Source: Rhizobium sp.
GTDB taxonomy: Bacteria > Pseudomonadota > Alphaproteobacteria > Rhizobiales > Rhizobiaceae
Direction: 5' to 3'
Assembly (NCBI GenBank): GCA_028290545.1
Contig: JAQGJP010000083.1
Location: 1-63,176, forward strand
DNA: 63,176 nt
Positions 36,085 through 45,876 of the stretch are shown piece by piece (position 1 is the first letter of the stretch; each line of letters begins with the position of its first letter). Below the pieces are notes generated by a model, which made no database searches, was not told where the DNA came from, and worked only from the letters and a program-made list of their open reading frames with translations. The position numbers and the translations under genes were made by a program.

Positions 36085-36335
36085 AATTGCCAGGTTCTGG
36101 AGTTTGAAATCTTGTTCGCATTGCAACAATGTGTGAGGACGGGGGTGGGAATATTCGTGTAAGACGTTTGAGCGCGGCAGAATGATGGCGGCGCGGGAAA
36201 AATAATCGCGCAAGTGTTGCGAAGTCTCAAATCTATGGGGTATGCGTCTCATTTCCTATAGAGCTCACGTCCGGGATACGGCACTGTATTGGTCAATGGG
36301 GCGCTCTGGCCCTTCATCTATGGTCTGGATTTTAT

Positions 36336-37586
36336 ATGCGGTTTTCGGCTTTTTCGATCTTCAAGGAAGCACTGGGGAAAAACCGGGGCTGGACGCCGGT
36401 CTGGCGGCAGCCTGAGCCCAAGCCCCATTACGACGTGATCATCGTCGGCGGCGGGGGGCATGGCCTGGCGACGGCCTACTACCTTGCCAAGGAATTCGGC
36501 ATCAACAATGTCGCCGTGCTGGAAAAATCCTGGCTTGGGTCAGGAAATATCGGCCGCAACACCACCATCATCCGCTCCAACTACCTGCTTCCGGGCAATG
36601 AGCCGTTCTATGAAATGTCGATGAAGCTCTGGGAAGGGCTGGAGCAGGATTTCAATTACAATGCCATGGTCTCGCAGCGTGGGGTGATCAACCTTTTCCA
36701 CAGCGACGGCCAGCGCGATTCCTATGCGCGGCGCGGCAATGCGGCACTGATGGAAGGCGCCGATGCCGATCTGCTTGACCGCGAGCAGGTGCGGCAGATC
36801 GCGCCCTATCTCAATTTCAACCATGCGCGCTTCCCGATCCTTGGCGGGCTGCTGCAGAAGCGCGGCGGCACCGCCCGCCACGACGCGGTGGCCTGGGGCT
36901 ATGGACGGGGTGCGGATATGCGCGGCGTCGACATCATCCAGAATTGTGAAGTGACGGGCATCGTCCAGCGCGACGGCGTGGTGACCGGCGTCGAGACCAG
37001 CCGTGGCTTTATCGGCTGCAAGAAGGTGGGCCTGGCCGCCGCAGGTCATTCGACGGTGGTCGCCGACATGGCCGGCCTGAGGCTGCCGATCGAAAGCCAT
37101 GTGCTGCAGGCATTCGTCAGCGAGGGGCTGAAGCCCGCGATCGACAATGTCATCACTTTCGGCATGGGGCATTTCTATATATCCCAATCCGACAAGGGCG
37201 GGCTGGTGTTCGGCGGCGATATCGACAGTTTCAATTCCTATGCGCGGCGCGGCGGCCTGGCGACTGTGGAACACGTGTTCGAGATCGGGCTTGCTATGAT
37301 TCCGGGCCTGTCGCGCTCCAAGGTGCTGCGCACCTGGGGCGGCGTGATGGACATGAGCATGGACGGCTCGCCGGTTATCGACAAGACGCCCATTCCCAAT
37401 CTCTACCTCAATACCGGCTGGTGCTACGGCGGCTTCAAGGCAACGCCCGCATCGGGCTTCACGTTTGCGCATCTCATCGCGAAAAACGAGCCGCATGCCG
37501 TGACGCGCGAAATGCGCCTCGATCGTTTCGAGCGTGGTTATATGATCGATGAGGGCGGCAAAGGCCCTCAACCCAATCTGCACTGA
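36336..37586 (+). CDS. soxB: Sarcosine oxidase beta subunit
   Basis: The 416-residue flavoprotein has the FAD-binding VIIVGGGGHGLATAYYLA near residues 34-51 and the GSGNIGRNTTIIRSNY segment near 67-83. The latter is typical of heterotetrameric sarcosine oxidase beta, which also carries covalent FMN on a His. It demethylates sarcosine to glycine, passing the one-carbon unit to tetrahydrofolate on the alpha subunit. It heads the soxBDAG operon in the usual order. The C-terminal GWCYGGFKATPASG segment supports the call. Confidence 0.95.
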   Translation: MRFSAFSIFKEALGKNRGWTPVWRQPEPKPHYDVIIVGGGGHGLATAYYLAKEFGINNVAVLEKSWLGSGNIGRNTTIIRSNYLLPGNEPFYEMSMKLWEGLEQDFNYNAMVSQRGVINLFHSDGQRDSYARRGNAALMEGADADLLDREQVRQIAPYLNFNHARFPILGGLLQKRGGTARHDAVAWGYGRGADMRGVDIIQNCEVTGIVQRDGVVTGVETSRGFIGCKKVGLAAAGHSTVVADMAGLRLPIESHVLQAFVSEGLKPAIDNVITFGMGHFYISQSDKGGLVFGGDIDSFNSYARRGGLATVEHVFEIGLAMIPGLSRSKVLRTWGGVMDMSMDGSPVIDKTPIPNLYLNTGWCYGGFKATPASGFTFAHLIAKNEPHAVTREMRLDRFERGYMIDEGGKGPQPNLH

Positions 37587-37598
37587 AAGCAACCATTC

Positions 37599-37877
37599 AT
37601 GGCAAGCCTGATACACTGTCCGCATTGCGGCGTGAGACCCAAGGAAGAATTCCAGATCAGGGGCGACGCCAGCCTGATCCGGCCCGCACCGGACGCCTCC
37701 GACAAGGAATGGTCGGATTATGTGTTTTTTCGCCGGAATCCCGTCGGCCGGCACACGGAGCTTTGGCATCACGCCTCCGGCTGCCGCCGTTGGCTGGTGG
37801 TCGAGCGCGACACCGTCTCGCACCAGGTATTTGCGGTCAGCGATGCCGCCACAGTCCGCGAGCGAGGCACGCAATGA
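37599..37877 (+). CDS. soxD: Sarcosine oxidase delta subunit
   Basis: This 92-residue protein has the zinc-binding pair CPHC at residues 7-10 and a later HTELWHHASGCRRW segment that supplies the other ligands, as in SoxD. The delta subunit stabilises the heterotetramer. The gene lies 12 bases after soxB, and its stop overlaps the soxA start as ATGA. Confidence 0.93.
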   Translation: MASLIHCPHCGVRPKEEFQIRGDASLIRPAPDASDKEWSDYVFFRRNPVGRHTELWHHASGCRRWLVVERDTVSHQVFAVSDAATVRERGTQ

Positions 37878-40834
37878 CCGCTTACCGGATCGACGATGGC
37901 GGCGTGATCAATCGCGGCAAGGCACTTTCCTTCAGCTTCGACGGCAAGGCCTACAAGGGCTTCCAGGGCGATACGCTGGCTTCTGCCCTGCTCGCCAACG
38001 ATGTGCTGCTGCTCGGCCGCAGTTTCAAGTATCACCGGCCGCGCGGCCTGGTGACCGCGGGCTCCTCGGAGCCGAATGCGCTGGTGACGGTCGGCGAAGG
38101 CGGGCGCTCCGAGCCGAATGCCCGCGCCACCGTCACGGAACTCTATGACGGGCTGACATCCGTCAGCCAGAACCGCTGGCCGTCGCTGAAACACGATATC
38201 GGCAGCGTCAATTCATTGCTGTCGCCGTTTCTTTCGGCCGGCTTCTACTACAAGACCTTCATGTGGCCGAAAGCCTTCTGGGAGCGGGTCTACGAACCGT
38301 TCATCCGCAAGGCGGCGGGGCTGGGCAAACTGACCATCTCCGAGCCGGATCCCGACAGCTATGAGAAGTGCTGGGCACATTGCGACCTGCTGGTGGTCGG
38401 TGCAGGGCCGGCCGGGCTGATGGCCGCCCTGGCCGCCGCCCGTGCGGGCCTCAGGGTGATCATTGCCGACGAAAGCTTCCGCCTGGGCGGATCGCTGCTG
38501 TCGTCGCGCATTGCCATCGGCGGCAGCAGCGCTGCGGATTATGCGGCGTTCACCGTGGCCGAACTGCAGAGCTTCGACAATGTCACGTTGATGCCACGCA
38601 CCACCGTATTCGGCTGGTACGACGACATGGTCTTCGGCGCGGTCGAGCGGGTGCAGAAGCATGTCGCAACGCCATCGCCGGACCGCCCGGTGGAGCGCGT
38701 GTGGCGGATCGCTGCCAAGCGGGCAATTCTGGCAACAGGCGCCGAGGAACGGCCGCTGGTGTTCGGCGGCAATGACCGCCCCGGCGTCATGACGGCATCG
38801 GCCATGCGCACCTATGCGAACAGATATGGCGCGGCTGCTGGCAGGAAGATCGCCATCTTCACCAATGGCGCATCGGGGTATGACACTGCCCGCGATCTCG
38901 TCGCACACGGCATCGAGATATCAGCGCTGATCGATTCGCGTCCCGCCGCGCAGGACGAGGCGCCAGCCGGCGTGCGAAAGATCAGGGGCGGCGGCATCAT
39001 CGATACCAAGGGCGGATTGCGGCTGAAGGGCATTTCTGTCGATCGCTCCGGCTTTGAGGAAAGCATCGAATGCGATGCGCTCGGCATGTCGGGTGGCTGG
39101 AGCCCGGTCGTTCATCTCCTGTGCCAGCGTGGCGCCAAGCCCGTCTGGTCGGTCGAGCATTCGGCATTCCTGGCTCCGGCAAGCGATCCGAATTTTGCCG
39201 GCGCCGGCGCGGCATCGGGAATCTATGGCCTCGGCGATTGCCTGGCCGACGGCTGGGCCAAGGGCTCCGAAGCGATTGCGGCGCTGGGCGGAGAGCCGGC
39301 GGCCTATGAAGGGCCATGGATCGAGGGTGATGCAACGCCTGGCTTCACGCCGCTCTGGTATGTTCCGGGCGCGAAATCCAAGGCTTTCGTCGATTTCCAG
39401 AACGATGTCCACGTTGCCGATCTCAGCCTCGCGCTGCGGGAAGGCTACGGCCATGTCGAGCACGCCAAGCGCTACACCACCAATGGCATGGCCACCGACC
39501 AGGGCAAGCTCGGCAATGTCAACGCATCGGCGATCCTCGCCTCGATGCAGGGTCTTTCTCCCGCCGATACCGGCACGACGACGTTCCGGCCGTTCTACAC
39601 ACCCGTGACCTTCGGCGCGTTGGCCGGTGCTGCTCGTCTCGAGCACGCGATGCCGATCCGGATGTCGCCGCTGCACGGCTGGGCGAAAAAGAACGGCGCC
39701 GTGATGGTCGAAGCCGGTCTCTGGTATCGCTCGTCCTGGTTCCCCAAGGCCGGCGAGGCAGGCTGGCGGCAGAGCGTTGACCGCGAAGTGACGACTGTGC
39801 GCGCGCATGCCGGCATTTGCGATGTCTCGACGCTCGGCAAGATCGAGATCGCCGGCCCGGATGCGGCCGAATTCCTCAACCGCATTTATTCCAATGCGAT
39901 GCTGAAACTGCCGGTCGGCAAGGCCCGCTACGGGCTGATGCTGCGCGAGGACGGCATCGTCTATGACGATGGCACCGTCAGCCGGCTCGCCGACAACCAT
40001 TTCTTCATCACCACCACGACCGCCTACGCCGCCGAGGTGATGACGCATCTCGAATTCTTCCACCAGACCGTCTGGCCGGAACTCGATGTCCGTTACGTCT
40101 CGGTCAGCGATCAATGGGCGCAGATGTCGGTGGTCGGTCCGAAGTCGCGTACGATCCTGCAATCGCTTATCGCCGACGACCTGTCCGACGCGAACTTCCC
40201 GTTCATGACCGCCAGGGCGGTGACGATGACCAACGGGCTGTCGGTGCGGCTTTATCGCATCTCCTTCTCGGGCGAACTCGCCTATGAACTCGGGGTTCCG
40301 GCCGGCTACGGCGAGGCTGTTGCCGATGCCGTGATGGACGCAGGAAAACAACATGGCATCTGCGCTTATGGCGTCGAGGCACTCAATGTCATGCGCATCG
40401 AGAAAGGCCATGTCACGCATGCCGAGCTCGATGGACGAACGAACGCCGACGATGTCGGCCTCGGCAAGCTGGTCTCCACGACGAAAGCCGATTTCGTCGG
40501 CAAGCGCCTGTTGCAGCGATACGGTATGAAAGCTGCCGATCGCGCCCAGCTGGTCGGCTTGATCCCCGCCGATCCCAAGGGCGAGATCAAGGCCGGCGCG
40601 CATATTCTCAAGCATGGTGCATCGCCGGCGACCCAGCAGGATCAGGGCTGGGTATCCTCCGTGTGTCATTCGCCAAGCCTTGGCCACATGATCGCGCTCG
40701 CCTTCATCAAGTCCGGCCGTGAACGCATGGGCGAGAAAGTTCTGGTCTGGGACAAGCTCCGCGGCATCGAGACGGAAGCGGTCGTCGCATCGCCGGTGTT
40801 TGTCGATCCGGAAAACAAGAAACTGCACGGTTAA
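37874..40834 (+). CDS. soxA: Sarcosine oxidase alpha subunit
   Basis: The 986-residue protein has an N-terminal 2Fe-2S-like fold (GFQGDTLASALLANDVLLLGRSFKYHRPRG), a dinucleotide-binding domain (LLVVGAGPAGLMAALAAARAGLRVI near residue 175) that binds NAD, and a C-terminal aminomethyltransferase-like domain (about 600-986) that binds folate. The ATG at 37874 overlaps the soxD stop; the frame further upstream only runs through soxD. Length and domain order are normal. It receives methylene from the beta subunit and forms 5,10-methylene-tetrahydrofolate. Confidence 0.95.
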   Translation: MTAYRIDDGGVINRGKALSFSFDGKAYKGFQGDTLASALLANDVLLLGRSFKYHRPRGLVTAGSSEPNALVTVGEGGRSEPNARATVTELYDGLTSVSQNRWPSLKHDIGSVNSLLSPFLSAGFYYKTFMWPKAFWERVYEPFIRKAAGLGKLTISEPDPDSYEKCWAHCDLLVVGAGPAGLMAALAAARAGLRVIIADESFRLGGSLLSSRIAIGGSSAADYAAFTVAELQSFDNVTLMPRTTVFGWYDDMVFGAVERVQKHVATPSPDRPVERVWRIAAKRAILATGAEERPLVFGGNDRPGVMTASAMRTYANRYGAAAGRKIAIFTNGASGYDTARDLVAHGIEISALIDSRPAAQDEAPAGVRKIRGGGIIDTKGGLRLKGISVDRSGFEESIECDALGMSGGWSPVVHLLCQRGAKPVWSVEHSAFLAPASDPNFAGAGAASGIYGLGDCLADGWAKGSEAIAALGGEPAAYEGPWIEGDATPGFTPLWYVPGAKSKAFVDFQNDVHVADLSLALREGYGHVEHAKRYTTNGMATDQGKLGNVNASAILASMQGLSPADTGTTTFRPFYTPVTFGALAGAARLEHAMPIRMSPLHGWAKKNGAVMVEAGLWYRSSWFPKAGEAGWRQSVDREVTTVRAHAGICDVSTLGKIEIAGPDAAEFLNRIYSNAMLKLPVGKARYGLMLREDGIVYDDGTVSRLADNHFFITTTTAYAAEVMTHLEFFHQTVWPELDVRYVSVSDQWAQMSVVGPKSRTILQSLIADDLSDANFPFMTARAVTMTNGLSVRLYRISFSGELAYELGVPAGYGEAVADAVMDAGKQHGICAYGVEALNVMRIEKGHVTHAELDGRTNADDVGLGKLVSTTKADFVGKRLLQRYGMKAADRAQLVGLIPADPKGEIKAGAHILKHGASPATQQDQGWVSSVCHSPSLGHMIALAFIKSGRERMGEKVLVWDKLRGIETEAVVASPVFVDPENKKLHG

Positions 40835-40844
40835 GGGGCACGCA

Positions 40845-41366
40845 ATGAACTACATCAATCGCCACCCCCTGACAGATGCAGTGTTGCATGGCATCGAAAT
40901 GCCGGGCGACAATCATCTGGAACTGGTTGAAGGCGCGCGCATTCATTCGGTGCTCGCATTCAGGAACCGTGAGCAGGACGTTGCCTCGGTGATCTCGCAA
41001 CTTCACACCGGCAGCGTCCGCACCGTCGGCCCCGGCGAATGGCTTGTGGTTACACACGATCCGGCGCAGGATTTGCAGATCGATGGCGCCATGGTGGTCG
41101 ACCAGAGCCATGGCCGAACCCTTTTCCGGCTTGGTGGTCCGGATGCGGTCCGTCTGCTGATGAAAGGCGTGGCCGTCGATATCGCCGGCGGCGGTTTTCC
41201 GATCGGGGCTTCGGCAACCATGGCGTTCGGGCATCTGAACGTCAATCTGGCGCGAACCGCCGACAAAAGCTTCGAGATCATCGGCATGCGCAGTTTCGCC
41301 GAAAGCCTGTACCACGATCTGAAACTCGCGGGCCGAGAGTTCGGTTTCTCTTTCGCCGTGGTCTAG
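40845..41366 (+). CDS. soxG: Sarcosine oxidase gamma subunit
   Basis: The 173-residue protein matches SoxG in length and in the GEWLVVTHDPAQDL and HGRTLFRLGGPDAVRLLMKGVAVD segments, which form a GcvT-like fold. It completes the heterotetramer. It follows soxA by 10 bases and ends the operon. The ATG at 40845 begins MNYINRHPLTDAVL; the longer frame overlaps soxA. Confidence 0.9.
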   Translation: MNYINRHPLTDAVLHGIEMPGDNHLELVEGARIHSVLAFRNREQDVASVISQLHTGSVRTVGPGEWLVVTHDPAQDLQIDGAMVVDQSHGRTLFRLGGPDAVRLLMKGVAVDIAGGGFPIGASATMAFGHLNVNLARTADKSFEIIGMRSFAESLYHDLKLAGREFGFSFAVV

Positions 41367-41488
41367 AGCTGAGCAGATAACCAGATCTGGTGTTGATTGG
41401 CGCTGGCGATTGTCCCCCGCGCCCTTTTCCCGTGGAAAACGTTACCGCCTTCCTTTATAAAACCGTTCAGCCTGGAATAGATTCTACC

Positions 41489-41514
41489 GGAGGAAGGCTA
41501 TGCGGCAGTGTTAA
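41489..41514 (+). other. Very strong ribosome binding site followed by a 4-codon frame
   Basis: GGAGGAAGG at 41489-41497 is followed by ATG CGG CAG TGT TAA starting at 41500, which encodes MRQC. The 400-base gap between soxG and livH holds no longer frame with such a site. It could be a leader peptide or a chance match. A run of seven T residues lies further downstream at about 41630. Confidence 0.3.
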
Positions 41515-41766
41515 ATCCACACGCCGGTTGATGCGGCTATTCATAGTTTTGATTACTTTGCCAGCATAAAACGGCTAAAAATCCTGCATTTAGCGGTAAA
41601 AAGCACCCCATACAGCCGGCCTGGTAAAGTTTTTTTGAATATTGCACTTTTTGGCTTCACATTTGTTCCGAAAGCGTTATGGAATCTTCAAACCACAAGA
41701 GCTCCTCGAGAGCCGGGTCTAATTAATGGGCGCAGCATCTGAACGACTGCGTGCAGGGGAAAACGG

Positions 41767-42669
41767 ATGGAGTATTTTATCCAGCAGCTCTTAAACGGGC
41801 TGACGCTTGGATCGATTTATGGCCTGATCGCAATCGGTTATACAATGGTCTACGGTATTATCGGCATGGTCAATTTTGCCCATGGCGACATCTTTATGGT
41901 GGGCGGCTTTTCCGCCCTGATGGTCTATCTGCTGCTTACCGCTGCATTTGCGGGTTTTCCGGTCGCGCTGGCACTGTTTCTCATGATGGTCGTTGCCATG
42001 GCGGTGACCAGTTTGTGGAACTGGTCGATCGAAAAGATGGCGTATCGGCCGCTGCGCGGCTCGTTCCGGCTGGCGCCGCTGATCACGGCGATCGGCATGT
42101 CGATCCTGCTGTCCAATTTCGTGCAGGTGACGCAAGGCCCCCGCAACAAGGCGATACCGGGCATGGTCACGTCGGTCTATGAAATCGGCGGCATTACGAT
42201 CTCGCTCAAGCAGATCATCATCATCATCGTCACCGCAGCGCTGCTGACCGGTTTCTGGTACATCGTCAATCGTACCTCGCTTGGCCGCGCGCAACGCGCT
42301 ACCGAACAGGACCGCAAGATGGCGGCGCTGCTGGGTATCAATGTCGACCAGACGATCTCGATCACCTTTATCATGGGCGCCTCACTCGCCGCCGTCGCCG
42401 GTACGATGTACCTGATGTATTACGGCGTGATCTCGTTTGCCGATGGCTTCGTGCCGGGCGTCAAGGCTTTCACGGCAGCGGTTCTGGGCGGGATCGGCTC
42501 ACTTCCGGGTGCTGTTCTCGGCGGATTGCTGATCGGCCTTATAGAGGCGCTTTGGTCAGCTTATTTCAGCATCGACTACAAGGATGTGGCGACGTTCTCG
42601 ATCCTGGCGATCGCGCTGATCTTCAAGCCTTCGGGCATTCTCGGTCGCCCCGAAGTCGAAAAGGTCTGA
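41767..42669 (+). CDS. livH: Branched-chain amino acid ABC permease LivH
   Basis: The 300-residue membrane protein has about eight helices and begins EYFIQQLLNGLTLGSIYGLIAIGYTMVYGIIGMVNFAHGD, the LivH signature. The coupling region reads RATEQDRKMAALLGINVDQTISITFIMGASLA. It pairs with LivM to move leucine, isoleucine or valine, or other amino acids in broader systems. It is the first gene of a run livH-livM-livG-livF with gaps of four bases or overlaps. Confidence 0.95.
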   Translation: MEYFIQQLLNGLTLGSIYGLIAIGYTMVYGIIGMVNFAHGDIFMVGGFSALMVYLLLTAAFAGFPVALALFLMMVVAMAVTSLWNWSIEKMAYRPLRGSFRLAPLITAIGMSILLSNFVQVTQGPRNKAIPGMVTSVYEIGGITISLKQIIIIIVTAALLTGFWYIVNRTSLGRAQRATEQDRKMAALLGINVDQTISITFIMGASLAAVAGTMYLMYYGVISFADGFVPGVKAFTAAVLGGIGSLPGAVLGGLLIGLIEALWSAYFSIDYKDVATFSILAIALIFKPSGILGRPEVEKV

Positions 42670-42673
42670 CGCC

Positions 42674-44230
42674 ATGGACAATGCACACAACAAAAAGGCG
42701 GCCAACCCAAACGTGACCGCCCACGCTATTCGTGAATCGATTTTCGCAGGCGTGATCGCCTTCGGGTTGTTCCTGCTGTTCATCGGCCTGGAATCGACGC
42801 AGAACATCAACAACGAACTGATCGTCGTCACCCATTGGGTCAAACTCGCCATTGTCGTCATCCTGGTGATGGTGGTGCGCTTCGCGCTGATCACGGTCAT
42901 CCGGCCGTATTTCGCGGCCAGGAAGGCGGCAAGCGTGCTTCCGAGCTTTGTGCCTGGAAAAGCCGCGCAGAAATTCTATTACTTTCCCTTTGCGATCGCT
43001 GCTTTCCTTATCGGCGGTTTGTTGCTGCTTTTCGGCGGTCCCCTGAAGGCGGGCATGGGGGGCTCGGGCTGGACCCTGTCGCTCATTCAGGCACTGGCGG
43101 TCATCTATTTCATCTCCTGGGTATTCTTTTACTTCCGGGGCTTCATATCCCGACATTTCGCGCTTCTGGGAATCATCGCCCTGATGCTCTATCCGATCAT
43201 CGTCGTTCTCAGCGTGGGTCCGCAGGGCTCGCTGAAATATATCGACAATTTCGGCATCCAGATCCTGATCTACGTCATGCTGGCATGGGGTCTGAATATC
43301 GTCGTTGGGCTCGCGGGCCTGCTCGACCTCGGCTACGTGGCATTCTATGCGGTCGGCGCCTATTCCTACTCCCTGCTGTCGCAACAGTTCGGCCTGTCCT
43401 TCTGGGTCCTGTTGCCACTGGCGGGTATCCTCTCGGCCTTCTGGGGCGTCATCCTCGGCTTTCCGGTCCTGCGCCTGAAGGGCGACTATCTTGCCATCGT
43501 CACGCTGGCCTTCGGAGAGATCATCCGCCTGGTGATCATGAACTGGCGCGAAGTCACCAACGGCGTTGCCGGCATATCCGGCATTCCCAAGGCGACGCTG
43601 TTCGGCATGAAGTTCGATGCGTCCCCCACGGGCTTTGCAGCGACTTTCGGCCTGCCGATGTCGTCAGCCTATTACAAGATCTTCCTGTTCTACGTCATCC
43701 TGCTGCTTTGCCTGGTGACGGCGTTCGTGACCATCCGCCTGCGTCGCATGCCGGTAGGACGTGCCTGGGAAGCGCTGCGTGAAGACGAAATCGCCTGCCG
43801 CTCGCTCGGTATCAATACGACCAACACCAAGCTGACCGCATTCGCGATCGGTGCGATGTTCGGCGGCTTCGCGGGTTCGTTTTTTGCCGTTCGTCAGGGC
43901 TTCGTGTCACCGGAATCCTTCGTGTTCCTCGAATCGGCGATCATTCTCGCCATCGTCGTTCTCGGCGGCATGGGGTCGCTGGTCGGCATTGCGGTCGCCG
44001 CGGTGGCGATGATCGGCGGCACCGAGCTTCTGCGCGAAATGGAGTTCCTGAAATCCATCTTCGGGGAGAGCTTTACGCCTGAACTCTACCGTATGCTGAT
44101 CTTCGGTTTCGCGATGGTTGTCATCATGGTGTGGAAGCCGCGCGGATTTGTCGGCAGCCGGGAACCGACAGCGTTCCTGTTCGCACGCAAGAGCGTGTCG
44201 GGCAGTTTCACCAAGGAAGGCCACGGCTGA
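42674..44230 (+). CDS. livM: Branched-chain amino acid ABC permease LivM
   Basis: The 518-residue membrane protein has an N-terminal extension with about four extra helices (residues 20-190). The LivM core begins with LNIVVGLAGLLDLGYVAFYAVGAY at about residue 210. The coupling loop RAWEALREDEIACRSLGINTTNTKLTAFAIGA is near 360. It is longer than E. coli LivM (about 425) because of the N-terminal helices; related rhizobial proteins share this. It forms the channel with LivH. An ATG four bases after the livH stop sets the start. Confidence 0.94.
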   Translation: MDNAHNKKAANPNVTAHAIRESIFAGVIAFGLFLLFIGLESTQNINNELIVVTHWVKLAIVVILVMVVRFALITVIRPYFAARKAASVLPSFVPGKAAQKFYYFPFAIAAFLIGGLLLLFGGPLKAGMGGSGWTLSLIQALAVIYFISWVFFYFRGFISRHFALLGIIALMLYPIIVVLSVGPQGSLKYIDNFGIQILIYVMLAWGLNIVVGLAGLLDLGYVAFYAVGAYSYSLLSQQFGLSFWVLLPLAGILSAFWGVILGFPVLRLKGDYLAIVTLAFGEIIRLVIMNWREVTNGVAGISGIPKATLFGMKFDASPTGFAATFGLPMSSAYYKIFLFYVILLLCLVTAFVTIRLRRMPVGRAWEALREDEIACRSLGINTTNTKLTAFAIGAMFGGFAGSFFAVRQGFVSPESFVFLESAIILAIVVLGGMGSLVGIAVAAVAMIGGTELLREMEFLKSIFGESFTPELYRMLIFGFAMVVIMVWKPRGFVGSREPTAFLFARKSVSGSFTKEGHG

Positions 44231-44234
44231 GGCG

Positions 44235-45080
44235 ATGAATACAATGACCAAGCAACCTCTGCTCGAAGTTGAGCATCTGTCGATGAAGTTCGGCGGCCTG
44301 ATGGCCATCAATGACTTGACCTTCAACGCACATGAAGGCGAGATCACCGCGTTGATCGGCCCGAACGGTGCCGGCAAGACCACCGTCTTCAATTGCATCA
44401 CCGGCTTCTACAAGCCGACCATGGGTATGATCCGGTTCAATCATAGCGCCGGCAAGACGTTCCAACTGGAGCAGATGCCGGATTTCAAGATCACCGCGCA
44501 TGCGAAAGTGGCGCGTACCTTCCAGAATATCAGATTGTTTTCGGGCATGACCGTGCTTGAAAACCTGCTGGTCGCCCAGCACAACAAGTTGATGAAGGCG
44601 TCCGGCTTCACGATCCTGGGGCTGTTGGGCATCGGCAGCTACTATAAGGAAAGCCGCTCGGCCATCGAACTGGCGCGCTTCTGGCTGGAGAAGGCCGATC
44701 TGGTCGATCGCGCCGACGATCCGGCCGGTGATCTTCCCTATGGCGCCCAGCGACGTCTGGAAATCGCCCGTGCGATGTGCACCGAGCCACGTCTGCTTTG
44801 CCTCGACGAGCCTGCCGCCGGCCTCAACCCGCGCGAATCCCAGGCGCTCAACAACCTGCTCCGCAGCATTCGCACGGAAACCGGGACGTCGATCCTGCTG
44901 ATCGAACATGACATGTCGGTCGTCATGGAGATCTCTGATCATATCGTCGTTCTGGAATACGGACGGAAGATCTCCGACGGCGACCCAACGCATGTCAAGA
45001 ACGATCCGAAGGTGATCGCCGCCTATCTCGGGGTCGATGATGAGGAAGAAGCCTTGAAAATCGCGGGAGGCAATCTCTGA
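44235..45080 (+). CDS. livG: Branched-chain amino acid ABC ATPase LivG
   Basis: The 281-residue ATPase has Walker A GPNGAGKTT near residues 39-47, the signature region DLPYGAQRRLEIARAM, Walker B LLCLDEPAAGLNP (typical LivG) and IEHDMSVVMEISDHIVVLEYG. A loop of about 20 residues (HSAGKTFQLEQMPDFKI) after the first strands is longer than in E. coli LivG. The start is ATG 44235 or ATG 44244. The stop overlaps livF as TGATG. Confidence 0.94.
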   Translation: MNTMTKQPLLEVEHLSMKFGGLMAINDLTFNAHEGEITALIGPNGAGKTTVFNCITGFYKPTMGMIRFNHSAGKTFQLEQMPDFKITAHAKVARTFQNIRLFSGMTVLENLLVAQHNKLMKASGFTILGLLGIGSYYKESRSAIELARFWLEKADLVDRADDPAGDLPYGAQRRLEIARAMCTEPRLLCLDEPAAGLNPRESQALNNLLRSIRTETGTSILLIEHDMSVVMEISDHIVVLEYGRKISDGDPTHVKNDPKVIAAYLGVDDEEEALKIAGGNL

Positions 45081-45805
45081 TGTCCCAGCCTCTCCTACAG
45101 GTTCAGAACGTCGAAGCCTATTACGGCAATATTCGTGCGCTCGGCGGGGTCGATGTCGCTGTCAACGAGGGCGAAATCGTCTGCCTGATCGGCGCGAACG
45201 GCGCCGGCAAGTCGACGCTGATGATGACGATCTGCGGCAGTCCGCAGGCGCGGACGGGCAGCATCACTTTTCAGGGTCGCGACATCACCCGGATGCCGAC
45301 GCACGAGATTGCCCGGCTGCGGATCGCCCAGTCTCCGGAGGGCCGGCGCATCTTTCCGCGCATGACCGTCTACGAGAACCTGCAAATGGGCGCCGGCCTC
45401 GACAATCAGAAGTTTTTCGACGAGGATGTGAAGCGTATTTTCACGCTGTTTCCACGCCTTGAAGAGCGCCAGCATCAGCGTGGCGGAACGCTTTCCGGCG
45501 GCGAGCAGCAGATGCTGTCGATCGGTCGCGCGCTGATGGCACGGCCGAAGCTGCTGCTGCTCGATGAACCGTCGCTCGGCCTCGCGCCGCTGATTTCCAG
45601 GCAGATTTTCGAGGCGATCGGCAAGCTCAACAAGAACGAGGGACTGACCGTGTTTCTCGTCGAGCAGAATGCCTTTGCGGCACTGCGTCTCGCCCATCGC
45701 GGCTATGTGATGGTCAACGGGCTGGTGACGATGAGCGGCACGGGACAGGATCTGCTCGCCAATCCGGAAGTGCGGGCTGCTTATCTCGAAGGCGGCCACC
45801 ACTGA
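45080..45805 (+). CDS. livF: Branched-chain amino acid ABC ATPase LivF
   Basis: This 241-residue ATPase has Walker A GANGAGKST (about 38-46), the signature GTLSGGEQQMLSIGRALM, Walker B LLLLDEPSLGLAP and the switch VEQNAFAALRLAHRGYVMVNG, which match LivF. It hydrolyses ATP with LivG to power the importer. The one-base overlap with livG suggests translational coupling. Confidence 0.94.
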   Translation: MSQPLLQVQNVEAYYGNIRALGGVDVAVNEGEIVCLIGANGAGKSTLMMTICGSPQARTGSITFQGRDITRMPTHEIARLRIAQSPEGRRIFPRMTVYENLQMGAGLDNQKFFDEDVKRIFTLFPRLEERQHQRGGTLSGGEQQMLSIGRALMARPKLLLLDEPSLGLAPLISRQIFEAIGKLNKNEGLTVFLVEQNAFAALRLAHRGYVMVNGLVTMSGTGQDLLANPEVRAAYLEGGHH

Positions 45806-45876
45806 TATGATTATTTCGTGGAAGCGCTTGCGCCGGTTGCGCAATCGGATAGATTTCCGCGCAAGGGAGCTTTGAA

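Noticed and set aside
36055..36252. Minus-strand frame of 65 codons in the cysD/soxB gap
   Set aside because: There is no ribosome binding site, codon use is poor and it overlaps the perfect inverted repeat.
38921..40828. Long minus-strand frame of 635 codons
   Set aside because: It is antisense to soxA; high GC at third positions commonly opens such frames.
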